This document shows positions 25,249 through 35,387 of a DNA stretch of 64,000 nucleotides, piece after piece. The translations under genes and the position numbers were made by a program. Source of the DNA: Glaciihabitans sp. Lineage in GTDB: Bacteria; Actinomycetota; Actinomycetes; Actinomycetales; Microbacteriaceae. The stretch lies in contig JAODMF010000005.1 of the NCBI GenBank assembly GCA_025464095.1, positions 1-64,000 of the forward strand. The letters run 5' to 3'. The notes below the pieces were generated by a model, which was not told the DNA's origin, did no database searches, and saw nothing but the letters and a program-made list of their open reading frames with translations. Numbering within the stretch: position 1 is the stretch's first letter; each line of letters begins with the position of its first letter.

Positions 25249-25916
25249 GTCTTGCGCGCGGTAATCTGGCCGGTGTCGAATCCGAGCAGGTGCAGCCCGC
25301 CATGGAAGCGCGCGTGCTCGATCTTGATGCAGCGGTCCATCACCACCGTGAGGCCCTTGCTCTCGCCGTACATCGCGGCATCCTGGTTCCAGATGCCGAG
25401 CTGAACCCAGACGGTTTTCGCCCCGATCGCGAGCACGTCATCGATGACCGAAGGGATGTCGCTGCCCTTGCGGAAGACATCCACGATGTCCGGCACCTCC
25501 GGCAGCGATGCCAGGTCGGGGTACGCCTTCTGTCCGAGTATCTCGTCGGCGTTCGGGTTGACGAAGTAGACGCGGTAGTCGCTGGACTGCAGCAGGTAGG
25601 TGCCGACGAAGTAGCTTGCCCGCGCTGCGTTGGGGGATGCTCCGACGATCGCGATCGACTTGGCGTTGCGCAGGATGCTCAGCCGCTTCTTCGCGCTTGG
25701 CCCGATCCAGGTGCGGTTCGATTTCAACAGCTTGCCGAGGGGCGAGTCGGACGGCACCTCGCAGGTCAGGCCGTTCGACAGTTGCACGGATGCGCTGGAC
25801 GAGCTCGTCGCGCTGGTCGCGCTCGTCGAGGCCGCGTCGTTCACTACTTCAGCGTTCGCTACATCAGCGTTCACAGATTCAGCGTTCACTACTTCAGCCA
25901 CAGGTACTTCAGCCAC
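25239..25916 (-). CDS. CoA-binding protein (YccU-like)
   Basis: A 225-residue protein. Residues from about 75 form a Rossmann-like CoA-binding domain: SIAIVGASPNAARASYFVGT, YRVYFVNPNADEILGQKAY, PDIVDVFRKGSDIPSVIDD, VWVQLGIWNQDAAMYGESKG and VVMDRCIKIEH, as in small proteins of the YccU family. The first roughly 45 residues are a low-complexity Val/Asn/Ala/Ser tract (EVVNAESVNADVANAEVVND) encoded by a degenerate repeat. The real start may lie downstream of it, at the first family residues. It ends 30 bases after the sulfhydrylase gene on the same strand, a pairing that suggests one operon. Confidence 0.85.
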   Translation of the reverse strand: MAEVPVAEVVNAESVNADVANAEVVNDAASTSATSATSSSSASVQLSNGLTCEVPSDSPLGKLLKSNRTWIGPSAKKRLSILRNAKSIAIVGASPNAARASYFVGTYLLQSSDYRVYFVNPNADEILGQKAYPDLASLPEVPDIVDVFRKGSDIPSVIDDVLAIGAKTVWVQLGIWNQDAAMYGESKGLTVVMDRCIKIEHARFHGGLHLLGFDTGQITARKTIR

Positions 25917-25946
25917 AGGTTGATCCTTCGTAAGATTTCGACACGC

Positions 25947-27341
25947 TCAGTCCGCGGAGCGCAGTGCCGCGGTCAAGGCCTGGTCAAGGTCATAAACAAT
26001 GTCGTCGGGGTCTTCTATTCCGACGCTGAGGCGAACGGTGCCCGGTCCGACGCCCGCTTCGAGCAGTTGCTGCTCGGTGAGCTGGGCGTGCGTGGTCGAC
26101 GCGGGATGAATGATCAGCGTCTTCGCATCGCCGATGTTCGCGAGGTGGCTGGCGAGGTCGACAGATTCGATGAACTTCTGCCCCACCTCGCGGTTGCTGC
26201 GGCCGGCGGTTCCGCGCACTCCGAACGAGAACACGCTGCCCGGACCCTTGGGCAGGTATTTCCTGGCGCGCTCGTGGTGCGGGTGCCCTTCGAGCCCCGC
26301 CCAGTTCACGTATTCGATGCGCGGGTCGGCCGCGAGCCATTCGGCCACGATCTTCGCGTTGTCGACGTGTGCCTGAAGCCGGAACGGAAGCGTCTCGACT
26401 CCCTGCGCCAGCAGCCAGGCGGAGTGCGGCGAGAGCGTCGGTCCAATGTCGCGCACCTGCTCGGCCCGCAGGCGGGTGAGGAACGCGTATTCACCGAAGA
26501 TGCCGTGCCAGTTGAGTCCGCCGTAGCTCGGGGTGGGCTGGTCGAAGGCGGGAAAGTGCTCGTTGGCCCAGTGGAAGCGGCCGCCCTCCACAACGACGCC
26601 ACCGAGGGTCGTGCCGTGTCCGCCGAGGAACTTCGTGGCGGAGTGGATGACGACATCCGCTCCCCACTCCAGCGGTCGGTTGAGGTACGGGGTCGCGAGC
26701 GTTGAGTCGATGATCAGGGGCAGGTGGTGAGCGTGAGCGACCTCGGCGAGGCCCTCGATGTCGGCGATCTCGCCCGACGGGTTCGCGATGGTCTCGGCGA
26801 AGATCAGTTTCGTCTTGTCGGTGATGGCCGCGGCGTAGTCGGCGGGATCGGAGCTCTTCACGAACGTCGTGTCGACTCCGAAGCGGCGGAGCGTCACATC
26901 CAGCTGGGTGACGGAGCCGCCGTACAGGTTCGCGGATGCCACGATGTGGTCGCCCGCGCCGGCGAGGGAGGCGAAGGTGACGAACTGCGCGGACAGGCCG
27001 CTGGCTGTTGCGACCGCTCCGATGCCGCCCTCGAGGCTCGCCACCCGCTCCTCGAATGCGGCGACCGTCGGGTTCGCGAGGCGGGAGTAGATGTTGCCGT
27101 ACTTCTGCAGGGCAAATCGGGCGGCAGCATCCGCGGTGTCGTCGAAGACGAACGCGCTGGTCTGGTAGATCGGCAGCGCACGTGCGCCGGTGACCGGGTC
27201 GGGGATGTTGCCGGCGTGGATCGCACGCGTGCGGAAGCCGTACTCGTGGTCGGGGGTGTTGGTGCTGCTCGTGTCGGTGTTGCTCGTGCTCGTGCTCGTG
27301 CTGGTGTTGGTGTTCGTGCCGTCGCCGGTGCTATCTGCCAT
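25947..27341 (-). CDS. metY: O-acetylhomoserine sulfhydrylase (O-acetylhomoserine aminocarboxypropyltransferase)
   Basis: A 464-residue PLP enzyme of the Cys/Met metabolism family that makes homocysteine from O-acetylhomoserine and sulfide. The core starts YGFRTRAIHAGNIPDPVTGA and holds ALPIYQTSAFVFDDT, the PLP lysine in DVVIHSATKFLGGHG and the C-terminal LSVGIEDPDDIVYDLDQAL. The MetY-specific insertion WHGIFGEYAFLTRLRAEQ is present, separating it from MetB/MetZ. Residues about 9-30 (TNTNTSTSTSTSNTDTSST) are a repeat-encoded Ser/Thr/Asn tract absent from the family core, so the functional start could be later. No SAM riboswitch fits the short 60-base upstream gap. Confidence 0.92.
   Translation of the reverse strand: MADSTGDGTNTNTSTSTSTSNTDTSSTNTPDHEYGFRTRAIHAGNIPDPVTGARALPIYQTSAFVFDDTADAAARFALQKYGNIYSRLANPTVAAFEERVASLEGGIGAVATASGLSAQFVTFASLAGAGDHIVASANLYGGSVTQLDVTLRRFGVDTTFVKSSDPADYAAAITDKTKLIFAETIANPSGEIADIEGLAEVAHAHHLPLIIDSTLATPYLNRPLEWGADVVIHSATKFLGGHGTTLGGVVVEGGRFHWANEHFPAFDQPTPSYGGLNWHGIFGEYAFLTRLRAEQVRDIGPTLSPHSAWLLAQGVETLPFRLQAHVDNAKIVAEWLAADPRIEYVNWAGLEGHPHHERARKYLPKGPGSVFSFGVRGTAGRSNREVGQKFIESVDLASHLANIGDAKTLIIHPASTTHAQLTEQQLLEAGVGPGTVRLSVGIEDPDDIVYDLDQALTAALRSAD
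27252..27317 (-). repeat. Hexanucleotide-like repeat encoding the MetY N-terminal Ser/Thr/Asn tract
   Basis: On the plus strand this stretch is a run of GTGCTC, GTGCTG, GTGTTG and GTGTTC units, a 6-base-period slippage-prone repeat within the first 30 codons of metY. Confidence 0.75.
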
Positions 27342-27401
27342 GCGGCCACGCTACCCGAGCCGGAGAGCACCAACCGGCGCCGACGTAACAGTGCTTAACC
27401 G

Positions 27402-29390
27402 CTAGCGCCAGCTGTCGATCCAGTAGTGCAGCCGGATGAAGTTGAAGTCGACCTGCATCCCGGTCCAGAGCGGCCAGAAGAACACGCTGATCACCACGGC
27501 CAGCGCGAGAAAAACCGCGACGAGGCGGGCTCCGCGTTCACGGGGATACGGCGGATCTCCCCTCGCTCCGAGCAACTGGGAGATGACGAACACCAGCGCG
27601 AGAATGAGGTACGGCTCGAAAGCGATCGTGTAGAACTGGTACACCGTGCGGCCGAGGTAGAGCAGCCAGGGCAGGTAGCCGGCGGCGAGACCGGCGAGGA
27701 TGAGTCCAACCCGCCACTCGCGGAAGCGCACCAGGCGGTAGACGAGGTAGAGCGCGGCCGCGACTCCCGCGTACCAGATCAGAGGGTTGGCGATCCCGGT
27801 GATCGATTCACCGCAGAAGCTCACACCGCAACCGTTCGTGCCGTAATTCGAGCCTTGGAAATACATGCTCGTCGGCCGGATCATGAACAGCCAGGTGAGT
27901 GGGTTCGCCGCGTACGGGTGCGGGCTCTGCTCATGGATGTTGTAGTTGTAGACCTCCTGCTCGAACTTGATGAAGCTCTGCAGGGAGTGCGGTACCCAAG
28001 CGAAGGCGCCCTTCCACGCGTTCACCGGGTTGTCGGCCCACGTGCGGTCATAGCCGCCCTTGGTGGCGAACCACCCGGTCCAACTGACGAGGTAGGTGGC
28101 GAGTGCGACCGGCACCGTCAGCAGGAAGCTCACCGGTCCCTGCTTGAAGATCGTGCTGCTGATCCAGAACGGTATGCCGGCGTGTTTGCGGGCGACAGCA
28201 TCCACCACCAGTGTGTAGATGGCCAGGGCGGCCAGAAAGTAGATGCCGTTCCACTTGACGGCGGATGCTGCACCGAACGCGACACCCGCGGCGATCAGCC
28301 AGGGCCGCCACCAGAGCGCGGGACCCCAGTCGATGCTGCGACGTGCATCCTGTCGACGTGCGATCCACACGGCGAGCCGCACCGAGCTCCACTGTCGGTC
28401 GAGGAGTACGGCTCCGAAGCCGAGCAGCGCGAAGAACATCACCGAGTTGTCGAGAAGTGCGACACGGCTCATCACGATCGCGTTGCCGTCGATCGCCATG
28501 AGAAGGCCGGCGATGGTGGCGACGAGCGGTGAGCGGAAGAGGTACCAGGCGATCGCCATCAGCAGGATCACCGCGAGGATGCCGACCACCGCGGTCGCGA
28601 TGCGCCAGGACGCGGGGTCTTCCGCGCCGCCGAACGCGGTAAACCCGAGCGAGATGATCCACTTGCCGAGCGGCGGGTGCACGACGAAGGAGGGATCGGT
28701 GTTCCACACGTTCGGATGTCCGGCGTTGAAGCTGTCGTTCGCCTGTGCGGGCCAGGAGGATTCGTAGCCGTTCTTGAGCAGTGTGTAGGCGTCTTTGACG
28801 TAGAAGGTCTCATCGAAAACGAGGCTGTGTGGGCTGCCGAGGTTCCAGAGTCGCGTGCCGGCTGCGACGAAGACGACGAGGATCGGTCCGATCCACCTCA
28901 GGATTCGCTCGCCGTACGGGAGGGCAGCGATCCGGTCGTGGAGGCGGTCGAGCCCGGTGAGCGAGTTGCGTCGTCGCGAGTCAGCGTCGTCGTGTTCGTC
29001 GTCTGAGCGGCGCGGGGTGGCAAACCGCCAGTCGTGTGCGTCGCGCGAGTCGGGGTGGACCTGGTGCGCGTCGCGCGAGTTGGGGTCTGTGTTGTGCGCG
29101 TCAGGTGAGCCGGGCTGGACACGGCGCGCGTCGCGCGAGTTGGGGTCTGTGTTGTGTGCGTCGGGCGAGCCGGGGTCGGCATGCTCGGCGGCTGCGGCAC
29201 CGTCGATGTCGTGGTCGTGGTCGTGGTCGTGGTCGTCGTCGTCGCCGTTGTTGTTGTGGTTACGCTCGTCGCGGGCGCCTTGGACAGGCCGGGCGCCGTG
29301 GGGGCCGGCGATGGCACCCGGATCGTCGGGATTCCTGCCCGTGGCCTCCGCGAGGATCGCGTCAAAATCCCCGTCGCGGCTGTTCGTCAC
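27402..29390 (-). CDS. Protein O-mannosyltransferase (PMT/GT39 family)
   Basis: A 662-residue polytopic membrane enzyme that transfers mannose from polyprenyl-phosphate-mannose to secreted proteins. After the first helix (WIGPILVVFVAAGTRLWNLG) comes the catalytic Asp-Glu loop SLVFDETFYVKDAYTLLKNG; FVVHPPLGKWIISLGF and EFxxxY-like blocks follow, with about ten more hydrophobic segments and the C-terminal HYWIDSWR. Residues 1-120 are hydrophilic and repetitive: an Asp/His run (49-63) and a 20-residue repeat (PGSPDAHNTDPNSRDA at 73 and 93). In many actinobacteria this gene is the direct divergent neighbour of rsmI; here a DUF222 gene lies between. Confidence 0.9.
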   Translation of the reverse strand: MTNSRDGDFDAILAEATGRNPDDPGAIAGPHGARPVQGARDERNHNNNGDDDDHDHDHDHDIDGAAAAEHADPGSPDAHNTDPNSRDARRVQPGSPDAHNTDPNSRDAHQVHPDSRDAHDWRFATPRRSDDEHDDADSRRRNSLTGLDRLHDRIAALPYGERILRWIGPILVVFVAAGTRLWNLGSPHSLVFDETFYVKDAYTLLKNGYESSWPAQANDSFNAGHPNVWNTDPSFVVHPPLGKWIISLGFTAFGGAEDPASWRIATAVVGILAVILLMAIAWYLFRSPLVATIAGLLMAIDGNAIVMSRVALLDNSVMFFALLGFGAVLLDRQWSSVRLAVWIARRQDARRSIDWGPALWWRPWLIAAGVAFGAASAVKWNGIYFLAALAIYTLVVDAVARKHAGIPFWISSTIFKQGPVSFLLTVPVALATYLVSWTGWFATKGGYDRTWADNPVNAWKGAFAWVPHSLQSFIKFEQEVYNYNIHEQSPHPYAANPLTWLFMIRPTSMYFQGSNYGTNGCGVSFCGESITGIANPLIWYAGVAAALYLVYRLVRFREWRVGLILAGLAAGYLPWLLYLGRTVYQFYTIAFEPYLILALVFVISQLLGARGDPPYPRERGARLVAVFLALAVVISVFFWPLWTGMQVDFNFIRLHYWIDSWR
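29037..29243 (-). repeat. 60-bp repeat and Asp/His run in the mannosyltransferase N terminus
   Basis: Two nearly identical 60-base copies plus a partial third (about 29037-29177) encode PGSPDAHNTDPNSRDA units. A trinucleotide-type GTC/GTG run at about 29205-29243 encodes the DDDDHDHDHDHD tract. Both are in frame. Confidence 0.8.
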
Positions 29391-29705
29391 ACCGCCATCG
29401 TAGCCAGCTTGCGCTGCCGGGCTTGCGCTGCTGGGCCCGGCGCTGGGGTGCGCGTGGTGCTGGGCCGGAGCGCCGGGGGCGTGCGCCGCTGGGGTCGTGC
29501 GCTGCTGGTCGTGCGCTGCTGGGCCGGGCGCTACTGGGTGTGCGCTGCGGGTCGGAGTGGCGATGCTTGGCTACACACCCGCGAGCACGCCCGGGCCGCA
29601 TGACCCGCTGCACCGCCCCGCCCCCAACATCACGCACCGCACCGCCGCCCAACAGCACGCACAGCACGCCCGGCCCCGCCCCCAGCAGCCGGCCCGTCAC
29701 CGCGC
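29391..29705. other. 315-base non-coding gap with low-complexity sequence
   Basis: The gap between the mannosyltransferase and the DUF222 gene (both minus strand). It holds iterations of GCGCTGCTGGG and GTGCGCTGCGGG-like words (about 29400-29570), then a C/A-rich stretch with repeated CACCGCCC and CAGCACGC words. No tRNA, small ORF with family features, or clear promoter was recognised. Confidence 0.6.
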
Positions 29706-31235
29706 CTAGCTCGCCCTGGCCGCCACGAACTCTTTCCAGGCCCGCGACTTCGACTCCATCGCGACCGGTTTCTGCTCCGGGTCGATCGTCGGTGGAGGAA
29801 TCAAGTAATAGTTCGAGCCCCTCCGCAGGAGTTCCCACCCATTGTTGTGCAGCAGGAGGTGGTGGTGCTTGCACAGCAGGATCCCGTCGCGAACGTTGGT
29901 TTCGCCGTGATCTCGAAGCCAATGCTTGAGGTGGTGGGCCTCGGTCCAGGATGGCGGCCTGTCGCACCCGCCCCACCTGCACCCGCCGTCCCGGATCGCG
30001 AGAGCTCTGCGCTGCTTTTTCGTGAAGAGCCGCGCATCCCTGCCCAGGTCGAGCGGCTGACCGTCGGGGCCGATGGTCGCGATGACCACATCCCCGGAGC
30101 AGGCCAGCCGCTCAACCGTTTCACGGGAGACCGGATCTGACTGGCCTTCGAAATATCCGTGCCCGAAACGCGTGGGGCTGGAGGGTTCGGAAACGCCCTG
30201 CTCGTCCTGCGAGCCGGGCGTGCTCGGTGAATGCGGCCCCTTCACGTCGACCCCCGTCACGTCCACGACCGTCGCGGCCACAAGCACGTGAACTTCGGAG
30301 GCGCCGGAGCCCAGCAACTCGCTGTCGTCCGCATCCGCGCCCGCTCGGAGGAGGTGCGCGAACCCGTCGGACGCGATCTGGTCGGCGCTGCGCGGGTCAT
30401 CCGCGATGGCTTCGGCTTGGGCAGCGAGGGAGGGATCGACGAAACGCACCCCGCCGAGCTTCGGGGATGTCATACGGTCGCGCAGGTCGATAACCCCGGC
30501 GGCCGTCTCCGGGTCCATCTCCCAGACCAGTCGATACATTCCGTTCGGCCTGGCGTAGATCCGAAGGCTGCGGGCATCCCGACGCTCCTGCTCGCGATCG
30601 GCGATTCCTGCCGAGTCGAGCTCGTCGCGAAGCTCCCGCGCGCGGCGGAAAAGCCGGTCGGCATCGCTGCCGACGGCGCCGATGGCTGTGGCGTCGGCAA
30701 CGAGTCGGTTGACCGCCACCGCGAGCATCTCGCGAGTCACGTTCGCGGTCTCGCCGCCCAACCCATTGCGGATGGACGCCAGCTGCGCGGTCGACAGCCG
30801 CCCCGCGGTCACTGCGACGGCTGCGGCGCGCATCCACGGTTCACGTGACTCGGTGAACTCGCCGCTCGCCGGGTCGACACTGCCACCGGTGGTCACTTCT
30901 TCGATGAGCCGCCCTGCCCGCACGGTGTCTATCGCGTCGCGCTTCGTCACTCCGGTCGTCGCTTGTACGAATGCCTCGGCGGTGCGGTGCCCCGAGCGCT
31001 GCGCGAGACCCGCCGAACCGAGAGAGGGAGCCGAACGTCGATCGATCTCACCCGCGATCACGGCGAGGTGTGCGCCGCCCGCGCGCTGGTTCTCCATCCA
31101 CGTCTGCTGCAGGGAAATGAGCTGCGCATCGTCGAGGTCACGGTAACTGTCGACGGAGGGAGGCACGGATGCAATCGCGTCGCGCACGGCAGTGGACCCG
31201 GAGATCAGGTCGGGCGCGGGTGCGGTGGTCGGCAT
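29706..31235 (-). CDS. DUF222 / HNH endonuclease signature protein (13E12-repeat family)
   Basis: A 509-residue protein starting at ATG 31235 (MPTTAPAPDLISGSTAV). The N-terminal two thirds are DUF222 (SLQQTWMENQRAGGAHLAVIA, RSGHRTAEAFVQATTGVTKRDA, RIYARPNGMYRLVWEMDPETA). The C terminus is an HNH nuclease: CRWGGCDRPPSWTEAHHLKHW, then HGETNVRDGILLCKHHHLLLH. This family occurs in many variable copies in actinobacterial genomes and resembles the mycobacterial REP13E12 proteins. Its function is not known; a mobile or recombination-related role is suspected. It separates pmt from rsmI, which are usually adjacent. Confidence 0.9.
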   Translation of the reverse strand: MPTTAPAPDLISGSTAVRDAIASVPPSVDSYRDLDDAQLISLQQTWMENQRAGGAHLAVIAGEIDRRSAPSLGSAGLAQRSGHRTAEAFVQATTGVTKRDAIDTVRAGRLIEEVTTGGSVDPASGEFTESREPWMRAAAVAVTAGRLSTAQLASIRNGLGGETANVTREMLAVAVNRLVADATAIGAVGSDADRLFRRARELRDELDSAGIADREQERRDARSLRIYARPNGMYRLVWEMDPETAAGVIDLRDRMTSPKLGGVRFVDPSLAAQAEAIADDPRSADQIASDGFAHLLRAGADADDSELLGSGASEVHVLVAATVVDVTGVDVKGPHSPSTPGSQDEQGVSEPSSPTRFGHGYFEGQSDPVSRETVERLACSGDVVIATIGPDGQPLDLGRDARLFTKKQRRALAIRDGGCRWGGCDRPPSWTEAHHLKHWLRDHGETNVRDGILLCKHHHLLLHNNGWELLRRGSNYYLIPPPTIDPEQKPVAMESKSRAWKEFVAARAS

Positions 31236-31370
31236 GGAACTATTTTCCCATGTCGAACACAGATTCGAAAGTGTATAAGTATAGGACTTATCAACATTCC
31301 ATCCACAGGGGGTGTGGAGGAGGGGACGCCCAGCACTCTCCCGACGGCCAGCGGCTGCGACAATGAACCG
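31236..31370. promoter_or_regulatory. Divergent promoter region of the DUF222 gene and rsmI
   Basis: The 135-base gap contains the AT-rich GTGTATAAGTATAGGACTTA (31271-31290), with TATAAG and TATAGG as -10 candidates for rsmI, and a DnaA-box-like TTATCAACA at 31288-31296. It is the most AT-rich stretch nearby. Confidence 0.45.
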
Positions 31371-32195
31371 GTGATCATCCTCGCTGCCACCCCGATCGGA
31401 AATCTGGGTGACGCATCCCGCCGGCTGGTCGAGGCGCTCGGCAACGCGCAGGTGATCGCCAGCGAAGATACCCGCACCACCATCCACCTGATGCGCGCCC
31501 TCGGGGTCGAGAACCGGCCACGACTTATCTCCCTCCACGAGCACAACGAGGTCGAGAAGGCCGCCGAGATCGTCGAGCTGGCCCGGGAGCAGGATGTCCT
31601 GGTGCTGACCGATGCAGGGATGCCGGCCATCAGCGACCCGGGCTTCCCCCTCGTCGCCGCGGCCGCGGCCGCCGGAGTGACGGTGACCGCCCTCCCCGGC
31701 CCCAGCGCCGTGCTGATGGCGCTCGCCGTGTCGGGCCTGCCAACCGACCGCTTCACTTTCGAGGGATTCCTGCCGCGCAAGGGTCGAGTCGGGTACTTCT
31801 CCGCGCTCAAGCGCGAGCCTCGCACCATGGTCTTCTTCGAGTCACCGAACCGCCTGCCTGCGGCGCTGGCCGATCTCGCGACCGCCCTCGGCCCCGAACG
31901 ACGCGCGGTCGTCTGCAGGGAGCTCACCAAGCTGCACGAAGAGGTGAAGCGCGGCACCGCCGCCGAGCTCGCCGCCTATTTCGCCGACGGGGCACGGGGC
32001 GAGATCTGCATCGTGGTGGAGGGCGCGCCCGAGATCGAAGGCGACCTCGAGGGCGGCGTGGGCCAGGTCCTCGCGCTGATGGAGCAGGGCATCCGGCTCA
32101 AAGAGGCCTCGACCGAGGTCGCCGAAGCGACCGGACTCAGCCGCCGCGAGCTGTACGAGACGGTTCTCGCCCGGCGCAAGCCCTCCGCCCCGTAA
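31371..32195 (+). CDS. rsmI: 16S rRNA (cytidine1402-2'-O)-methyltransferase RsmI
   Basis: A 274-residue SAM-dependent tetrapyrrole-methylase-fold enzyme that 2'-O-methylates C1402 of 16S rRNA. Start GTG 31371 gives IILAATPIGNLGDASRRLVE, the family N terminus. SEDTRTT, LTDAGMPAISDPGFPLV, LPGPSAVLMALAVSGLP and FFESPNRL are all present. It is followed by metG in the same direction, the usual order. Confidence 0.95.
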   Translation: MIILAATPIGNLGDASRRLVEALGNAQVIASEDTRTTIHLMRALGVENRPRLISLHEHNEVEKAAEIVELAREQDVLVLTDAGMPAISDPGFPLVAAAAAAGVTVTALPGPSAVLMALAVSGLPTDRFTFEGFLPRKGRVGYFSALKREPRTMVFFESPNRLPAALADLATALGPERRAVVCRELTKLHEEVKRGTAAELAAYFADGARGEICIVVEGAPEIEGDLEGGVGQVLALMEQGIRLKEASTEVAEATGLSRRELYETVLARRKPSAP

Positions 32196-32235
32196 TACGG
32201 CGGCAGCACCCTCGACGCCCATTTAGTATTGAGCA

Positions 32236-33819
<1,584 letters not shown>

Positions 33820-33826
33820 TGCCGTG

Positions 33827-34315
33827 TCAGCCGTCGGTCCGGCGCTCCGCGCGCGCGGCTGCGAGGTGCGCGGCATCTTGAATCAGCTCGGTCACCTGCC
33901 GGGAGGTCTGCTCGCCGGGGTTGAGCACCGACACCCAGCCCTGGGTCGCATAGATGGGGTGGGGAAGCACCGCGTCGAGCGTCGTGTAGTCAAACTCCTC
34001 GGAGTGGTTCGAGTGGTCGCGCGCCGGATGCCCGATCAGGTTCTCGTACCGCTCGCGACCGACGGCGATATTCACGCGGAAAACCCCGTCGCGGTTCAGG
34101 TGCGACGCCTCGTCGAACCCGGCGAAATCCTGCGTGACGATCGTGGTGAACGGCATCCTCCGGTTCGGCGGGAGGTCGCCCTGCGGGTCGTAGGAGAAAA
34201 AGGAGTCGCCCCAGGTGCCGACCGGGCCGCCATTGCTGTCGCTCGAGGTCGTGACGACGACCCCCGGAAGCCCGCCAACGAATTCGATGATCTCGCTTTC
34301 GGTCATGGCATCCAT
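33827..34315 (-). CDS. DUF6194 family protein
   Basis: A 162-residue cytosolic protein of unknown function. ATG 34315 is chosen over longer options because CCAGGAGACGAAA immediately precedes it; a second ATG follows three codons later. Family-like features are IIEFVGGLPGV, DSNGGPVGTWGDSFFSYDP, PFTTIVTQDFAGFDEASHLN, VFRVNIAVGRERYENLIG and the C-terminal HPIYATQGWVSVLNPGEQT. It converges on metG with a 7-base gap and is divergent from the next gene by 34 bases. Confidence 0.8.
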   Translation of the reverse strand: MDAMTESEIIEFVGGLPGVVVTTSSDSNGGPVGTWGDSFFSYDPQGDLPPNRRMPFTTIVTQDFAGFDEASHLNRDGVFRVNIAVGRERYENLIGHPARDHSNHSEEFDYTTLDAVLPHPIYATQGWVSVLNPGEQTSRQVTELIQDAAHLAAARAERRTDG

Positions 34316-34349
34316 TTTCGTCTCCTGGAGGCCGCGTAGCATCCTCATC

Positions 34350-34859
34350 ATGAGCCAGGAGCGGGTGTTGAAGTACCTGCTTTCGCGCACGGTCGCGCAG
34401 CTCGACGCGGCCGGGGCGAAGGATGAAGCGCTCGCGACCTTTGTGCCCTCGCGAGGAATCGGCCCGATTCGAACGCCGGATGCGCTGCGCCCGGCCGGCC
34501 GTGCCTGGCGGCTGGGCGTGTTGCTGCTCGATCGACACGGCAACCTGTTCTCGGTCGGCGAGGTGACTCGCGCCGTCGAGCCGGGCCGCGCTGCGACCAA
34601 CCGGTCGGCCGAGGGCGAGCGCCGGCGCGCCATCCGCAGGATCGCCGCGCGCGGCCGTTTCGCGCCAGGCGAGGTCATCAACTTCGACTACCGGCTAATC
34701 GAGCCCGGCCGGGATGCCGTGGTCTCCATCGATGACGACGGCAGGCCGGTGCTGCACTGGGATGTCGGTGGCCGCGAGGCGACACAGCCGCTGGACGAGT
34801 ACCTCGCCGACCGCGCCGAACTGCTGATTCTCGGGCCGGACGCCTCCGCTCGCGACTAG
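34350..34859 (+). CDS. Conserved actinobacterial hypothetical protein
   Basis: A 169-residue soluble protein starting MSQERVLKYLLSRTVAQLDA. I do not recognise a family. It is Arg/Glu-rich in the middle (NRSAEGERRRAIRRIAARGR) and has a beta-rich C-terminal half (GEVINFDYRLIEPGRDAVVS, RPVLHWDVGG). It is divergent from the DUF6194 gene, so the two may share a promoter region. Confidence 0.65.
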   Translation: MSQERVLKYLLSRTVAQLDAAGAKDEALATFVPSRGIGPIRTPDALRPAGRAWRLGVLLLDRHGNLFSVGEVTRAVEPGRAATNRSAEGERRRAIRRIAARGRFAPGEVINFDYRLIEPGRDAVVSIDDDGRPVLHWDVGGREATQPLDEYLADRAELLILGPDASARD

Positions 34860-34874
34860 TTCCGCCGCGCTGTG

Positions 34875-35387
34875 TCAGGCCATCACGGCGGCCGCGAGAA
34901 TCTCGAGGTCGCTTGCGCTGTGTGCGACGAGCGTCACCCGTCGAAGCGCGGTGTCGGGATGCTCGGCGAGCCACCCGCGAATGGTCGTCACGGCCACCTG
35001 CGCCGCCTCGCGAATCGGGTAGCCGTAAACGCCGGTCGAGATCGCCGCGAACGCGATGGAGTCCAATGCGGCAGCAAGGTCGAGGCTGTTGCGGTAGCAG
35101 TCGGCGAGGAGCTGTGCTGCTCGCTCGGGGCTATATGAGCGATACACCGGACCGACCGCGTGGATGACCTTCTGCGCGGTTGCGATGCCAAACGCATCCG
35201 TCATCTTCGCCTCACCGGTCGCGGCGCCGCCGAGTGCACGGCAGGCCTCGAGCAGCTGCGGACCAGCGGCCCGGTGGATCGCGCCATCCACTCCTCCACC
35301 GCCCAGGAGGCTCGAATTCGCGGCATTCACGATGGCGGCGGCCGGGAAGCGCGTGATGTCTGCCTGAACCGCGTCGATCGTTGTCAT
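34875..35387 (-). CDS. Macrodomain protein (O-acetyl-ADP-ribose deacetylase type)
   Basis: A 170-residue stand-alone macrodomain binding or hydrolysing ADP-ribose derivatives. Diagnostic segments are DAVQADITRFPAAAIVNAAN, SSLLGGGGVDGAIHRAAGPQL, TDAFGIATAQKVIHAVGP and FAAISTGVYGYPIREAA. The start ATG 35387 has the RBS GGGGAGGCAGG. It is closest to YmdB-type deacetylases. The longer frame upstream is shadow coding. Confidence 0.93.
   Translation of the reverse strand: MTTIDAVQADITRFPAAAIVNAANSSLLGGGGVDGAIHRAAGPQLLEACRALGGAATGEAKMTDAFGIATAQKVIHAVGPVYRSYSPERAAQLLADCYRNSLDLAAALDSIAFAAISTGVYGYPIREAAQVAVTTIRGWLAEHPDTALRRVTLVAHSASDLEILAAAVMA

Noticed and set aside
27342-27401. SAM or T-box riboswitch upstream of metY
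   Set aside because: The gap is 60 bases and shows no conserved riboswitch core or terminator hairpin.
31288-31296. Functional DnaA box before rsmI
   Set aside because: A single variant box without a partner is expected by chance in an AT-rich promoter.
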